A stretch of DNA of 64,000 bases from Centroberyx gerrardi. Taxonomy: Eukaryota; Chordata; Actinopteri; Beryciformes; Berycidae. Of this stretch, positions 1-40,800 are shown in pieces. Numbering within the stretch: the first letter of the stretch is position 1; each line of letters begins with the position of its first letter. The position numbers and the translations under genes are program-made. The notes below the pieces were generated by a model, which was given only the letters and a program-made list of their open reading frames with translations, was not told the DNA's origin and ran no database searches. The stretch spans positions 21,901,340 through 21,965,339 of the forward strand of contig NC_136003.1 of the NCBI RefSeq assembly GCF_048128805.1, read 5' to 3'.

Positions 1-179
1 GCGTAAATTTAAGGCTATGGAAGTTAATATTTGATTACTTGAATATTCTTGAATATGAAAAAGAATTAAAACGATGTACTGGGCTTTTATTTTGAAAGTT
101 ACTGCCGGAAGTTATATTTGTATTGCGGCTGTCTTGACGCTAGCTTAACGGACAACCTCCGCGGTTCAGCTCCCAGCCG

Positions 180-323
180 CTAGGAGGAACAAGGGATCCC
201 AGCGTGGAGAAGGAAGCGGTCTGACTCCTCAGCCCCACACAGGACGGGACAGAGCCAACACACAGGAGGAGGGAGAATACTTTCAATTTGACTTCGAAGA
301 GTTTCTCTACATGGGGACACGAA
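180..323 (+). promoter_or_regulatory. dock6: dock6 5' UTR / promoter-proximal region with overlapping uORF
   Basis: No TATA box is apparent ahead of the start and the transcription start is not visible. An ATG at 311, 13 nt before the main ATG and in another frame, opens a short frame of 17 codons ending at TAA 362-364. It therefore overlaps the true start and could lower initiation at 324. Bases 1-180 show no other feature that I can support. Confidence 0.4.
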
Positions 324-28039
<27,716 letters not shown>

Positions 28040-29480
28040 AGCATGCAGGACTGGATAAGAGCAGAAACAGCAAGCTTCAGAAATTAGCCGCATCTCATCC
28101 CGTCTGTTCCCCCCTCCCCCCCTTTGCACACCAACTGTCACCAACACACACGCATCATCTTCTGCCTTGTCTAGCTCGTTATTTCACCCCCGCCCCCCGA
28201 CCACCCAGTCATGCCATAACACCCCCCCCACACACACACACACACACACATACACACTCATCCCTCCTGAACCACCTTCCCCCGTCATCCCTCCCTCCTG
28301 TCTCTCACACCTCTATAGGAGAAAACCTAACGCTGTTTATACTGGAAGTTTATCTGCGCTGTAAACAGAGTCATTTGGAGCGAGGTTCTGTCTCTTCAGC
28401 ATGCGAAGCCAAGCTTTCAAGAGCAGTCTCTCCACTGACGACCTAAAGGGAACCACTTTTAATTTTAGGTTTTACAGAACTAGAGCATCCAAACACTCTG
28501 AGGAACCTCTGTGACTGTGCATCTGTTTTGTATGTTTGTCTGTGTTGTTTGTGTTTGAGTGTGTCTGCTTGACTGAAGAAAGATTAAGTTCCCTTTACAT
28601 CTGCTTGTGTATTTGTACTGTTTGCTGTTGAAGGGGCTAGGTTGCCTTGCAAAGTGAATGCTGGTCTGTTTTGTTCTGTGGCCTTATTGAATTTGTGTGT
28701 GATTCCTTCTTATTTTTGTTGGGACCAGCAGTAGTCACTGCCAGACATAGTTTCTTAATGGTCCCAGGGAGCTTTTCTGTTATCAACATACCAAATATCT
28801 GACATTCCTCCTTAGTCAAGTTCTCACATTCATCCGCCCATCTCTCATTATAGGAATTCATTATAGAGTGGAGGTGGGGATCGTGCTTTCCAATTTGAGG
28901 CCTCATTCCCCGGTCTAAGTATAGGAGGGGCATAAAGCGAAAGGATTGGCATGGTAAATAGGCAGGAGGGGATGTTTCAATGTTTTTAAACTGTGAAATT
29001 CTCTTGTAATGCACTGCAGTCACCCATCAGATGTTCACCACAGACGTGCTGCCCCTGACAATCTCCTTCACCCACCCAAACATTTTTAAACTGTGACCTT
29101 TAGTGTGCAGTAGAGTCGGACAACTGAGTAAATCTTACAAACTCTGCATGTTTCATGTAAAAAAATGTCCTGCCATGATTGTATCTGAACTGGTGTCAAA
29201 AGCACTCCACATGTCTTGTATCTGTCCACCACCCTGGTTGTGGAAGATCTATAGTCAATGTAGCCATTTTCTAACTACTGTATTGGAACTACTGTATCTA
29301 TTATATTGCACTATTGTAAAACAAACTGCAGCACATAACACTGTAACTACTAAAATATCTCTGCTTTTGTAATTTTACAAAGCTGGCTGAAATGTGTTTG
29401 TTTTTTTTACCCATTGGGATAAACAACTTTTATTTATTCACATTATCTTTTTTACTGCCTTCTATTAAACTTCTCTTCCT
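28040..29480 (+). other. dock6: dock6 3' UTR (probable)
   Basis: There is no further coding sequence after the TGA. An ATTAAA poly(A) signal lies at 29464-29469, giving a 3' UTR of about 1.4 kb. The first part contains C-rich and CA tracts (28170-28250). Confidence 0.6.
29464..29469 (+). terminator. dock6: Candidate dock6 poly(A) signal ATTAAA
   Basis: This is the common variant hexamer and the first plausible signal after the stop codon. I saw no canonical AATAAA between 28040 and this point. Confidence 0.5.
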
Positions 29481-29552
29481 TCTCTGCCAGTCCAACTTTA
29501 TTTGTTGTATTATGGAGCTGTAGAATAGACTAATGAGACTAATGGATAATAG

Positions 29553-29555
<3 letters not shown>

Positions 29556-29613
<58 letters not shown>
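29556..29613. repeat. AT microsatellite
   Basis: A nearly uninterrupted run of AT dinucleotides, broken once by GT, just downstream of the dock6 poly(A) signal. Confidence 0.95.
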
Positions 29614-29619
29614 ACATGC

Positions 29620-31430
29620 AGTAGTCTAAATTAGTCACTCTAATATGTTTATCAGGATGAACTAGATGTTCCATATTAACCTTTACAGAAAATCACTATA
29701 ATATTCCTATAGGGACTTAAGAGTATATTAAATTCAATAGTAACTTTTTAGGTACCTTATTGTACTTTCTGCTAGGCCCATTTTTATTTCCAGCGGTAGA
29801 ACTATGAGGGACTTTTGTTGTGATTATGTGTTGTATTGTATCCTTCCAAAGATTATTGTAAGGCTACTGTAGTTATTTTGTTTTAGCACAATTCAAAACA
29901 AGTTATATTTCTGTAATTGTTTTAATTTTGGTAAACAGTTGTTACATATAAGTCACATTAGCCATATGACAGGCCTACTGGCGCCGACTAGGTTTTCATT
30001 CCAACCAAAGACTACCTTTGCCACATTTTTCATAATTTCCTGTGGGGTAGCATGTCTCCCATTATATCCTGCAATGTTTGTCTGATTTACCGGAGTGAAG
30101 GGCCCCCATGTCGGCAGAGTGTGTAATGAACTCCGCATTCATAAAACCCTGCGCATTTTACACGTCAAACACTTAGCAGTCAGACTGTTAATAAAACTGT
30201 TGTTCTAAAATCACTTAATCACGGCCCACCCTGGCTAACTGTTTTTCAAAAAGGCGGCAAAATACCGTTACGCTAAAATGACACAAATGCTCAATAAACC
30301 TTTTAATTTTAATCAATAAGTAGTAATAATTAAATATCATTCTTCCGCCGAGCGATATAGTTCTCCTAGGCTATACATAAGCACCGGTGTGAGAGCGGAT
30401 CGGTTAGCGCATTAATACGTAAATTAATTGCTCTGGGGTCACAGGTGTGTGAGATTATCGGTTACTTCACAGCGACCTCGACCGTGACTCCGCCAATCAG
30501 AGTTGAGAACCGGAGCTATCCGTTTTCTAGTAAACTGGATCCATCCGACCGTCCAGATGGACTGAAGCCAGAGACCACGAGGAGTGGGAGGGCGACATGA
30601 CTGCATGACGTCATGTTAGGAAAAAAAACCAACCATCCACATAGGTTACAGTAGGCTACAGTAGAGTACAGTAGAGTGGTGGCACTATGAAAAAGGCTTT
30701 GTTCCAAAAGCTCTCAGTCTTTTGAAAAGTGAGATGCGTGTTAGGCTGCTTTGAGAAAATGATTGCTGACATGCAAATCAAACTATAAGCTAACCGCAGC
30801 CACATAAATTACGTTATTAATTGATAATCTAAATACATTTTTATTTCCAAAGATGTAGAGTAGTATACTCTTGTAATGGCATAAGCTATCCATCTACCTA
30901 TACTATTTTATGACATTGAAAAATAAATTGCCTATTTCTGAGTTTCCTTCCCCAAAAATTATAGCATTTTATTGCTTGCCAGAATGGCAACCATCTACAT
31001 CCTGATGAGTTAGTAGGATTTGAAATGTTCTGATTTGTTTTGTTTGTTTGTTTTCTGTGGTGATTTAGAGTACACACCAGCTGATTTCACCAATTAGTTC
31101 CTCCTCTCTGGTTGAAGTTGAGTGAAATCAGCTGCTGTAGTGTTTGGTTGGAGTGAAAACCTGCACAGGCTACTCTCTGCCCTCCATGGCACCGTTGCCC
31201 ATTCCTGCCCTACAGCAGGTTCCCAATTTGTTTCCTGTCAGGGACCTTAAGTAGTTACACATGTCTACAGACTATAACATTTGATGACATTTTCTCCCAG
31301 GGACTCCTGTTTCTAAAGACTGTTTGTTATAGCCTGTATGATTTCTGCCCAACTGTTTACGCCTATAAACCTGTGATCAGTCATTCTTATGCATTATGTA
31401 ACTGTGCTTCTGGTGAATTAACTTCCTCCT
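29620..31430. other. Intergenic stretch between dock6 and kank2
   Basis: No conserved coding block is visible on either strand. It contains two diverged fragments of one repeat family in opposite orientation (about 29975-30015, and 31070-31200), recognisable by the core TTTGGTTGGAATGAAAACCT and its complement. Confidence 0.6.
31070..31200 (+). repeat. Teleost interspersed repeat fragment
   Basis: The order ACACACCAGCTGATTTCACC, CTCTGGTTGAAG, GTGAAATCAGCTG, TTTGGTTGGAGTGAAAACCT matches a repeat common in fish genomes. It has no coding potential. A fragment of the same end appears inverted at about 29975-30015. Confidence 0.55.
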
Positions 31431-31539
31431 CTTGCTGGGGGCCCTGGAGTCACCTCAACCCCCTTGGAGGTCCTTGAAGGTCCTTAAAGGTCCTTGTCAG
31501 TCCTTGGAGGTCTATCCACTAGTCAAACGGCTGCCTGGC

Positions 31540-31649
31540 CCTTTAAGCGGAGAGGGAGGGGGAGCGGAGCATCTTGGCTGCGGTGTTTTTGTCTCTCTGT
31601 CAGTGAGCGCCCCTGGGCCGAGGCGGCTGAAAGGATTTCCACAGGACAG
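31540..31649 (+). promoter_or_regulatory. kank2: Candidate first non-coding exon and promoter of kank2
   Basis: A GC-rich patch (CCCTTTAAGCGGAGAGGGAG and following bases) stands out from the AT-rich surroundings and ends in a good donor, GGACAG|GTATGG at 31649/31650. It lies on the same strand as kank2 and upstream of it. The assignment is inference from composition and the donor only. Confidence 0.3.
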
Positions 31650-32794
31650 GTATGGACAGCAGATCAAATACAATAACTCTATTTATTATCTGTCTCGCTT
31701 ACGTTTTGTTCAATTGCATTTAAAGCGCTATAGTAGACGCGGTGCCTTTCCTGCGAGTGTGACTTCTTTTGTGAAGCGTCGGTCCTGCCCATTCCCCCGG
31801 TCCTCTCCGAAGTAACGGGTCCTTTATCCTCCAAAACCACCCCGCCTTCAATAAGAATAATATTACATCCCGGTGTTCAATGTGATTTTGTTTCTGAACG
31901 GTCTGTTAGCACATCTATATAGCTTTGGCAGAATATTTTACTTAGGCTCATGGTTGTTCCCCCCCCCCGTGCGTGTCTTTTTGTTCACAGCATCATCGGT
32001 AACTCGCGCGCTCCGCGGTAGCGAGGAGCGCCCTTAACGAAAAACCACTATAATATTCCTACAATATTCATACAAGGGACTTAGCGCGTAGCCTACTGTT
32101 GTACTAAATGGTGAGCTAATAGTGACCTTATCGTACTTTATGGTATTTGTATCTACTATGGTATGACAATAATATTCCTATAGAGACTGTAATGTTTGTA
32201 TGATATCGCTGTAAAATGCATTATAGGATCTCTAGTTGTATAAGGGAGAGCTTTTGCCATTGTAAGCAATAGGCTACGCAATCTCAACTTTTGCCTTACT
32301 GAAAGAGTTTTTAATGCGGGTGGGAGCCCAAGCTGCATAGCAAAATCTTTCTACCACGTCATTTTTGAATGATATAACCGGGCTATACCCATGCCTATAC
32401 TTGTTTTTGTTTGTAGCCTAGGCTACTTCATATAAAACTTTTCCTCGTGCCTCACAGGTGATGTGTTAAAATGATCTGGTCATTTTTTTTTTTTTTTTTT
32501 TATAACTGCATTAAAAGAAAGCCCCGTGATCACCGAGACTCATGGGAGAGGGTGGGACCGTGCATTCTGCGAGTTTTCATTACTTCCAGATGTTCATCAG
32601 CTTTTCGTTGCCGCTTTCTGCCCTCAAATTTGCTTGTCTCACCGCCTGTCGCTGGTCAGTGGTCAGGCAGGGCAGAGGATACCCTCAAGATGGATGAGGC
32701 ATGATAGACCTATATTTCACCGGGATACAGACCAGGGAAAACCCACCTAAAACTCAGTTTAGCCACATTTTTAGGCTGCCATAAATCTTGTCAT

Positions 32795-33012
32795 AGTACA
32801 CACTGAATGTACAAAACATTAGGGAAGATTACTCTTTTCATGAAGTACACTGATGAAGTGAATCCAGGTAAAAGCCATCCCTTATTGTTTTCCCTTATTA
32901 AATCTATAACAATCACAAAGGAGATGTAGATAAAGAGAAGCAGACGAGCTGGAGAAGGCTTTTTAAGCTTTGAGACAACTGAGATGTGGATTGTGCAAAA
33001 GGGCTGCAACTT
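32795..33012. repeat. Diverged teleost DNA-repeat copy
   Basis: ACACTGAATGTACAAAACAT at the start, then CCCTTATT.. and a block with GAGACAACTGAGATGTGGAT, reproduce in order the parts of a repeat that is abundant in salmonid and other fish genomes. The copy is internally shortened and non-coding. Confidence 0.5.
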
Positions 33013-33439
33013 ATCAGGAAAATGTCCCTAATAAAAGTAGGATCAAATAGATATAAGTTAAATGAGAATAGGGTCTAATGCTTTTCTGAAAATCGAATTG
33101 TTTTTTGTTTATGTTAGTGGTTGTTTGTCTTATGATGATGGTCGACTGGAGGTCAGAGTTTATCCATCACTGGATGCAACAGGATGTCGATATGTGGGAC
33201 AGACTGATAGTCCAGTTTAATCAGTTTAATCAGTAAACACATCCGATGTTGTTTTGATGAAGGATATGCAGAACGTGACCGGGTCTGGAGGTGCAGTCTC
33301 CAGCCTGTTACCATACAATACTCTAACAAACTGTTGTTGTAACATACTGGTTGTTACTAAATGAACACCCAGGGAATAGCCGGAGATCATTAGCAGCTGC
33401 ATGGCCCTTAGACGGGCCGGGCACCCTCATTCATCCATG

Positions 33440-33768
33440 GGTGGTTCTATGGCTCCCAAACCTTTTTCATGTCAAGGACCCCCAAATACATAGGCATTAG
33501 ACCACAGACCCAAGACTGTGTCCCAAAGAACCCCATCTGAGATATGATCTGTTAGATTAGACTTGGTACAGAATTAGATAACTGTCTGTACTGCAGTTGG
33601 AGAGAAAACAACAACAGAGAGAGGGGAACCTGAGACAAAAACCCTCATACATCCTCTTATTGTGCTAAATCTGGTGAGTGAAATAATAGTGAAATTTAAC
33701 TATTCCTCATTTTTCTGGGGACCTCCTTGAATCCCCAGACCCCAGTTTGGGAACCACCGGTCAGGTTT
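33440..33768. mobile_element. hAT-like non-autonomous element (degenerate)
   Basis: The left part reads GGTGGTTCTATGGCTCCCAA followed by ACCTTTTTCATGTC; the right end reads CAGTTTGGGAACCACCGG. The ends are inverted versions of the well-known GTGGTTCCCAAAC-type hAT terminus, the left one carrying a small insertion. No transposase frame is present. Confidence 0.5.
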
Positions 33769-36700
33769 GTGCCCAGCTGGAGTTTCCTTCAACAAGTTTC
33801 TGCCGGGCTGGAATGTGATTGTCTCATTACAGCATTTGGACCCAGGGGTGCTGTAGTGGAATGCAGGGTTATAAACCCCATTTGCACAGCGGGCCACACG
33901 CCGGGCATTTAAATGGTTTAGCGAGTCTAATGGAATTACACCCTGAACCTGCAAGAGACTGTCTGTCACTGTCTAGGGACAGTCCATTAGGTATTTTGGA
34001 GAGTCCACTGCATAACAAACTGCTCCTTGATACCATCTGTTCTGTTGATTCAATCAGTTATTATTTTCATCACTTTAAATAAGGCAACTTTATGAGTGAT
34101 TTAAGGATTTGTGATGTTAACTTGCCTTTTTCAGTGTAAGTGCACACAGTCAAGTTGTATTTCGCTCTCCCCTGTTATGCAGTTTATTTCCCCCAGTCTA
34201 CTGTACACTGGTCCCATCACATCAGCCACTTACTGCTGATCCACTGGATACTAAGCCTGCCCTCATCCCATTTAGGCTTGCCAGAAAGAAGACAAAATCC
34301 ATGTTAACTTAACTTAGTTGCTCTAGAAGCAACCCAAATATTATGTCGTTATTCATGTTTTCAATGCTTCTATGGTTTTGTCTAAATGGCCTACAAATAT
34401 GAATGTGCACACCATCAAAGGGATGAAGATATTAAATGTCTGAGTAAGTTTTTGTGATGATTAAACCAGGAAGTTCTTGTTTTAGAGGTTGATTTGTTTA
34501 TAAAGCAGCCAAGGGATAAACAGTCCAGTATTAGTAGCATCAGCCTGGTTTGGTCAGGACTTACAGTGAGGGTTAATACTCCTACTTAACTATATTAATG
34601 GGGCAACCAATCTAGTAATGTTTTCAGTGAGCATATGGCCTGATCTGGCTTTCAAAGTACTAAGGGCCGAAATTCATTATCTGCTTGAATAATCTGACTT
34701 GAGCTCCTTTAATACATTAATCACTCAGAAAAGCAAGATGGACTGCTCTATTTAGCAAAGCACACACACATAGTGCAGTGTGCTGGTTTGTAGATGATTG
34801 CCTGGTCTCTTTGTAGTCTCTGTGTTCACAGAGCCATTTGATCAGCGGCGCTTATTGAATCAGGAAGTTATTGATGAGATCCCTGAGAGGGACCCACTTC
34901 ACTACATCAACGCTGCCGTAAGATTGCTTCCTGTGCGCCGTCCGCTCTGCACCACAACACACGTTGACCTGAGCTTTTAACCCCAGCGCTGCTCTGACCG
35001 GCTCTCCGCCGCGCCGTCTGGTCTTCGTCTGCCTCCGCTCCAGACCAGAACCCTCCACTTCCTCACATCATTACGGCACTCTGCCTCTCTGGCCGTCATC
35101 ATTCCTAATCCCCACCTCAAGCGCTGCACAGGAATTTTCTCCCAAATGCCTTTTTTTCTTCTTCTTTGTTTCCGTGCCACTCCTGTCCCTCGGCCCCACC
35201 CTTGCTCAGTTTCCTGTCGGAGGTCAGCGCAGTGACCAATAGCAGCTGGGCTGGTGTTTACTCTGCTCCTGTTCCAGGAGTAATGTGAGCAGGCTGGCCC
35301 CTCCCTTGGCCTTACTCTAGCCAGCACCAGACTGCTCCAGCCCAGTGCCGTCTGTTCCTCCGTAACACCACCGCTCCTTAATGTACAAAACAGGCCGTTT
35401 GCAAAGGGCACAGAGCCTGGAGGGGACGTCTCGCTGGGTTTTCCTTTCACTGTCCCCAGTTTGAGGCTCAAATTAGTCGAAACCCACATGCCCAACATGC
35501 TGTAATACCATGATGATATGAGATCATCTGACACGTGGTAATGTCCTCTCTGTCATGCAGTGATGTGCACAGTACAGGCTCAGTGTGTCAAGTAGCCACC
35601 ATTCTGCCAGATGATAAGTGGCTGTTGTTGCTTCTACAGTCAGTTTTCTATAGCTGTTCAGGAGAGAGATTTGTAATTTATTGATTAATTATTCATTCAG
35701 GACCAGTTGGCTGAATGAAGCCATCTGTGCTGCGGAGTGTGGAGGCACAAAGAAGTCTTAGTAGATAGATGCTTGGCCACATCACACAGATCAACAAAGA
35801 TTTTTCCTGTTGTGAACTTTATGTGACATTTAAAACTCTTGTCCACATGTATATTAAGGTTTTTGAGGTCTGCTATACTGCACAGTCCCAAACAATGAAA
35901 AAAAGAGCTTTGATTAAAAAACAATCTGCTTTTTTTAGTTACACAAAGTACCGCCTCTCGTAGGGATTCTCTATTGTAGGTCTATTTTTAGTTTTGGAAT
36001 GCACAAATGATGGTAATCTTCTAGGCCATTTTAGATTATGAGGAAAGGTCTTTTGAAACCTTATTTACTCTTGGTCAGAAGCTCTTGCAATGTAATCCTT
36101 GTGATGTTCCTCCTGCTTTAACAAGAGCAGACTACATTCTGGTGTCAGAAGCAGGATTTGCAGTGATTCATTCTGGTGGAGTCCAAGTCTGAGAAGAGTC
36201 ATGGTGTTCTCATTCGAGAAGTTTCCATCTAAGACTCTCAGCTGCATTTCTGTTCTCTTCCCCCCCTCCCCTTTGCAGTTTTGCCTTTCTTTTCTCACAT
36301 TCCCACTCTTTCTCTCCCTCCCTCCCTCCCTCCCCTTACATACTGTACTGTACTGCGCTCCCTTTGCTCACTCATTCTTACCCCCACTCCTTTTTTTTCT
36401 GTTTCGTTTACCCTCTCCTTCTTGTTACTCTTTCTCCTGGGCTTGGAGGAAGTGACTGGGTTGTTTCTGGATCCTTGGGGAATAGAGGGATGGAGCTCCC
36501 TTTCCTGTAACCCTTTCTTCATCAGGCCTCAGACTATCACAACTTTCCATTTTGCCATGCCAGTTAATTGTGTATGATGAGGGCCACACGCATTGGCACA
36601 GGCTTTACAATTTGAAGCAGCGTTGAAAGCCTTTCTTTGCTAATTTGATCTTTCAAGAGGGCGCATGTTGTCGTCCGACTGTTGTTAAAATCCTGCTACT

Positions 36701-37421
36701 TTTTCAGATTCATCACCCCAGCAGCGCCTCAGGCTGGAGGAGACGGACGAATTAAAACGAGCTAAATCACTCTGCTTTGGTATCATTAGGGCCCTTACCT
36801 GAATAAATCAACTGAAAAGCTACAGCTGTGTCTCTTGATACGTGGGAGTCTTCAGGCCTCGGACAGTGTGTGTTGGTGTGTGGGGGCGTCTGTGTGTGTT
36901 CATCTGTGCTGTGTGGGAGTTGGCGGGAGTTCATGCTAAACTATCTTCTGTAAAGTATTTGCCTTCTGCGAAACACAGGATTATACTTAAACCCTCTGCA
37001 CAGCATACTGTCTTTCATCCCGACTTTGAGGGATTTTTTTTGCCTGTGACATTCCAGTTTCTACGGGCAGGTAGTGATGCGTTCATAATGCGTGCCTCTT
37101 TCAGTATCTTACGTAATTAGGGGCACAGATAAAGATAGACGGTGATTTTGGGAGCCTGCAGGCATTTCTAGACCTAGACATCAGTCACTTTAGCGCGATT
37201 CCTGCTCCTCGTATGTCCAGTCTCTGTCAGTGTGTGGATCCATAACAGGGTTTGTTTTGAGGCTTATTTTCTTGACACACACTCTCTCTCTCTCTTTCTC
37301 TCTCTCTCTCCCCCTCTCTCTCTCTCGCTGATGCCCCTCCTAGCTTTATATTAGAACCAGCTGTGGAACTAGGGGCTGAATGAATGGTTCTTTGTGATTT
37401 TGGCTGTCGTTCCAGTGTAAG

Positions 37422-37565
<144 letters not shown>

Positions 37566-40559
37566 CGCCCTCTATCCTACTGGCATGACAACCGTATGAA
37601 ACAATGGACTGAACAACATCAAGTCTTGTTATGACATTATGCAAAGGTCAGTCTTCGGCTGCAAAATCCTCAGACAAAATGTCGGCCGCGGCGTCACACA
37701 TTGCAGCCTGAGTCTGAGCGGTCCCAGCCAACGTATGGGAATCAGCAGATGTTATCATGCAGCTTATCTGGTGGACATACGCTCAGTAGTTACAGCACAA
37801 GCTTCAAGTTTGTGTTGCGCCAGGGAACGCAATACAAGGCTCATTCTTGTTCTGCAAATCAGACTGAGGTCTAGCCTAAGTCTCTAAAGGTGAACCTTGT
37901 AGACGAGGGGTGTTCCCACAAAACTGGAGGGGTGTTGCCACTGGATTTAGGAGTGTGAGTCAGGAAGGCAAGAAAACAGAAAACATTGCTCAATGACATG
38001 GCAGGGAGGTTCCCAGCCTTGGATTGATTAGCCACACAGTCTGTGTTGTTGTGGCAGGGAGAGGAATGGATGGGGGTGAAATCAGTTCATAGAAAGCCGG
38101 GGAAAGGAGAGGAGAGCTTGTCATGCCTGGATCTGGATTAATCTCGGCTGCACCGCAGGGAGGCCAGGGTGATTGGCGTCCCATGGGGGTGTATTGTCCA
38201 CATCCGGGGTGTCAGTCAAAACCACTGGAATGTTTTTTTTCTGGCTTTGCAACCTGTGTTTTTAGTCTTGCAGGAGACGGTCTTTTGTAACCTGTCATAA
38301 GTCTGTTGTTATCCTCCTGACGACACACCTACGTTTTATTGACATTCCTTGACAACCCACTTGGCGTCTAGATCTTCCTAGTTTTGTCCTTAACTCTTTA
38401 TTTCATACTTATTTCTCTATTCATGTCATCCATCTTTATGTAGGTTAAGTAGTTTGTAAGAATCACAAAACAATGCCTGCCCAAGTTCCACTTTCTCCTT
38501 TATTGTTGTTTCCCACAGGTACTGGCTGTAAGAGAGAGAGAAGAGAGACAAGGAGGGGAGAAGAGAAGCGAGAGCGAGGAGACAGGGGAGGAGAGATCCC
38601 GTCCTTGCAGCGTGAGCAGCTGGTATGAAGCGGAAAATGAATCCCTCTTTTCCTAATTCATAAACCATTCCCAACCTTGTGCGGAATAGCTATCACCAAA
38701 GGCAGAGACGTAGTAAGGCAGCGGAAAAATCCATAAAGATTTTCTCTGGGTGGTGGGAAGATATTTCTGACTGAACAATACTCGGGCCTAATCCTTTGTC
38801 GTGGCAATAAAAATACGGTGAATGGAAGCAGTGAGTTTGATAAACCTGGAGAGATCTGACCTTGAAATGAAGTCTACCTCTCTTAAATTGCTCTTCGGGG
38901 TGGTCTCATTCCATCGAAGACACAGGAATCTACATACGTACTGTAAATTGACTCCATTTTTAATCCTCTGCGCTCAGCCGTCAAGGAGTTTGGTTGTAGC
39001 TGAGTCAACCTGAAGCTCCCTTGTGCACACGAAAACAAAACTGTCAGTTTTGCAGTTGCTGCGAGGGATCAAAGAAGAAGAAGCTATGATGTAGCCGTTC
39101 TTGTGACATCTTACAGGAACATAGCAGAGACGTGTAATTTGTGCTGGATGACCTGCACCCCCCACCCCCCCAACCCCCTACTCCCCCAGGGGTGTCTTAA
39201 TCTTAATGGTGTTAGAGATGTGAGGGGGGGCAGGCGATGTTAACTTCCGTTAGTATGGAATGCAGCTGTGGGATGGTGGGGGTTTGTCCTGGATGAAGCT
39301 GGCTAGAGAAATGCAGTGTGTGTGTGTGTGTGTGTAGGTGTGGGGGGCAGGGGGGGTTATTCCTTGGAAGAATGGTAGTCTGGTGCTGGGGAAGGGAGCA
39401 CACTGGTTTCTGTTCACTGTCATCTCAAAGGAACTCTGTTTGAGAGCCCAGTGAGAGAGGGAGGAAGGTCGGCAACCCACCCCTCCCCACCCCCCCACCC
39501 CACCCACACGTGCACACACACACACACACACACACACATAGGGGAGTGCGCACACACATGCAAACACATCTGAAACACCCAATGAGGCACTGTTGCAGAG
39601 GCAGATGCGGAGGTTTGGCGTGGGCGTTGGAAGGGGTGATCCGGGCGAGGGGGAGAAACGGCACTAGGCGAAGCATTAGGGAAAGAGAGAGCTGAGAAAA
39701 CACTGAGAAATTGGAAAAAATGGAGTGTGTGTGTGTGTTTACGTTTGATTTGAAGAGGAAAAGAGGGAGTGATACTTCACAAAATGGAGAGATTGGGCGA
39801 GGTGCAAAGAGAGAAAGAGAATGGACAACGTTGGCCTTCATGTCTAAGGGCTGGGATGTTTGGTTACACTGTGTGAGCTAAAACTGCAGACTCTAATTAT
39901 ATCTCATCAACTGTCCCCTGTCAGCCCTGTCCTCCACCCTGCTGTACACATACTCTCTCTCTCTCTCTCTCCCTCACTTTCTCTCACACACACACATCAT
40001 GCTCTCTCTCTGTCACTCCCTTTCTGTCTGTCCTCCTCTCACTTTCCCACACATGCACTCATAACCACACCACACTGTACAACCCGCTTCACATTATCAA
40101 TCTAACACACACATTCCATAGATAGAGACGGACACACACGGGAAGTATTTATACACCTACCAGAGATATGCATGATGAATACTCTATAAACGACAAATCT
40201 CCTGTGTTCGCTCTGAAAATGCACATCTAGGGCATAAATTCCTCAAATGTGGGCTAAAATATATTTAGCTGTTTGTGCCACATCTAATCAAATTTAACAT
40301 CCAATGCAATCACTTCATAGTAGTTAGATTTGAACATTTTTCAGAGTAGTTTTAATCCTCTCACTGCTTACGTCCTCCTGTGTGCGTGCACATATCCCCG
40401 TGTCTGAGAGTGTGTGTGGCGGTGTTGGTATGAGAGGGTGATGAAGGGGCGCAGATAAGGAGAATCGTACCGAGACATTAAACTGACTACAGGACTTCAA
40501 AAATACCGAGTCAATTCAGTCAGTGTTTCCAAGTGCCCTACTTTCCACAAACGAGCAGG

Positions 40560-40620
40560 CACTGACTAGGGTCACAAGATAGCGAGAGAAAAGAGAGGGA
40601 GAGGGAGAGACAGAGAGGGG

Positions 40621-40677
<57 letters not shown>

Positions 40678-40800
40678 GAGAGGGAGAGACACAGACAGGG
40701 AGAGACAGAGAGAGAGACACAGAGAGGGAGAGACAGAGAGAGAGAGGGAGAGACAGAAAGACAGAGGGGGAGAGAGAGAGAGGGAAGGACTGAGAGAAGA
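40560..40800. repeat. GA-rich simple-sequence tract
   Basis: GAGAGA runs mixed with GGGAGAGACAGAGA units over about 240 bp, purine-only for long stretches on the + strand. Such mirror-type homopurine tracts can form triplex DNA; nothing else is encoded. Confidence 0.85.

Noticed and set aside
34977-35534. 185-codon frame on the minus strand
   Set aside because: No family similarity, no splice context and no conserved motifs; it lies in a GC-rich patch where stops are rare by chance.
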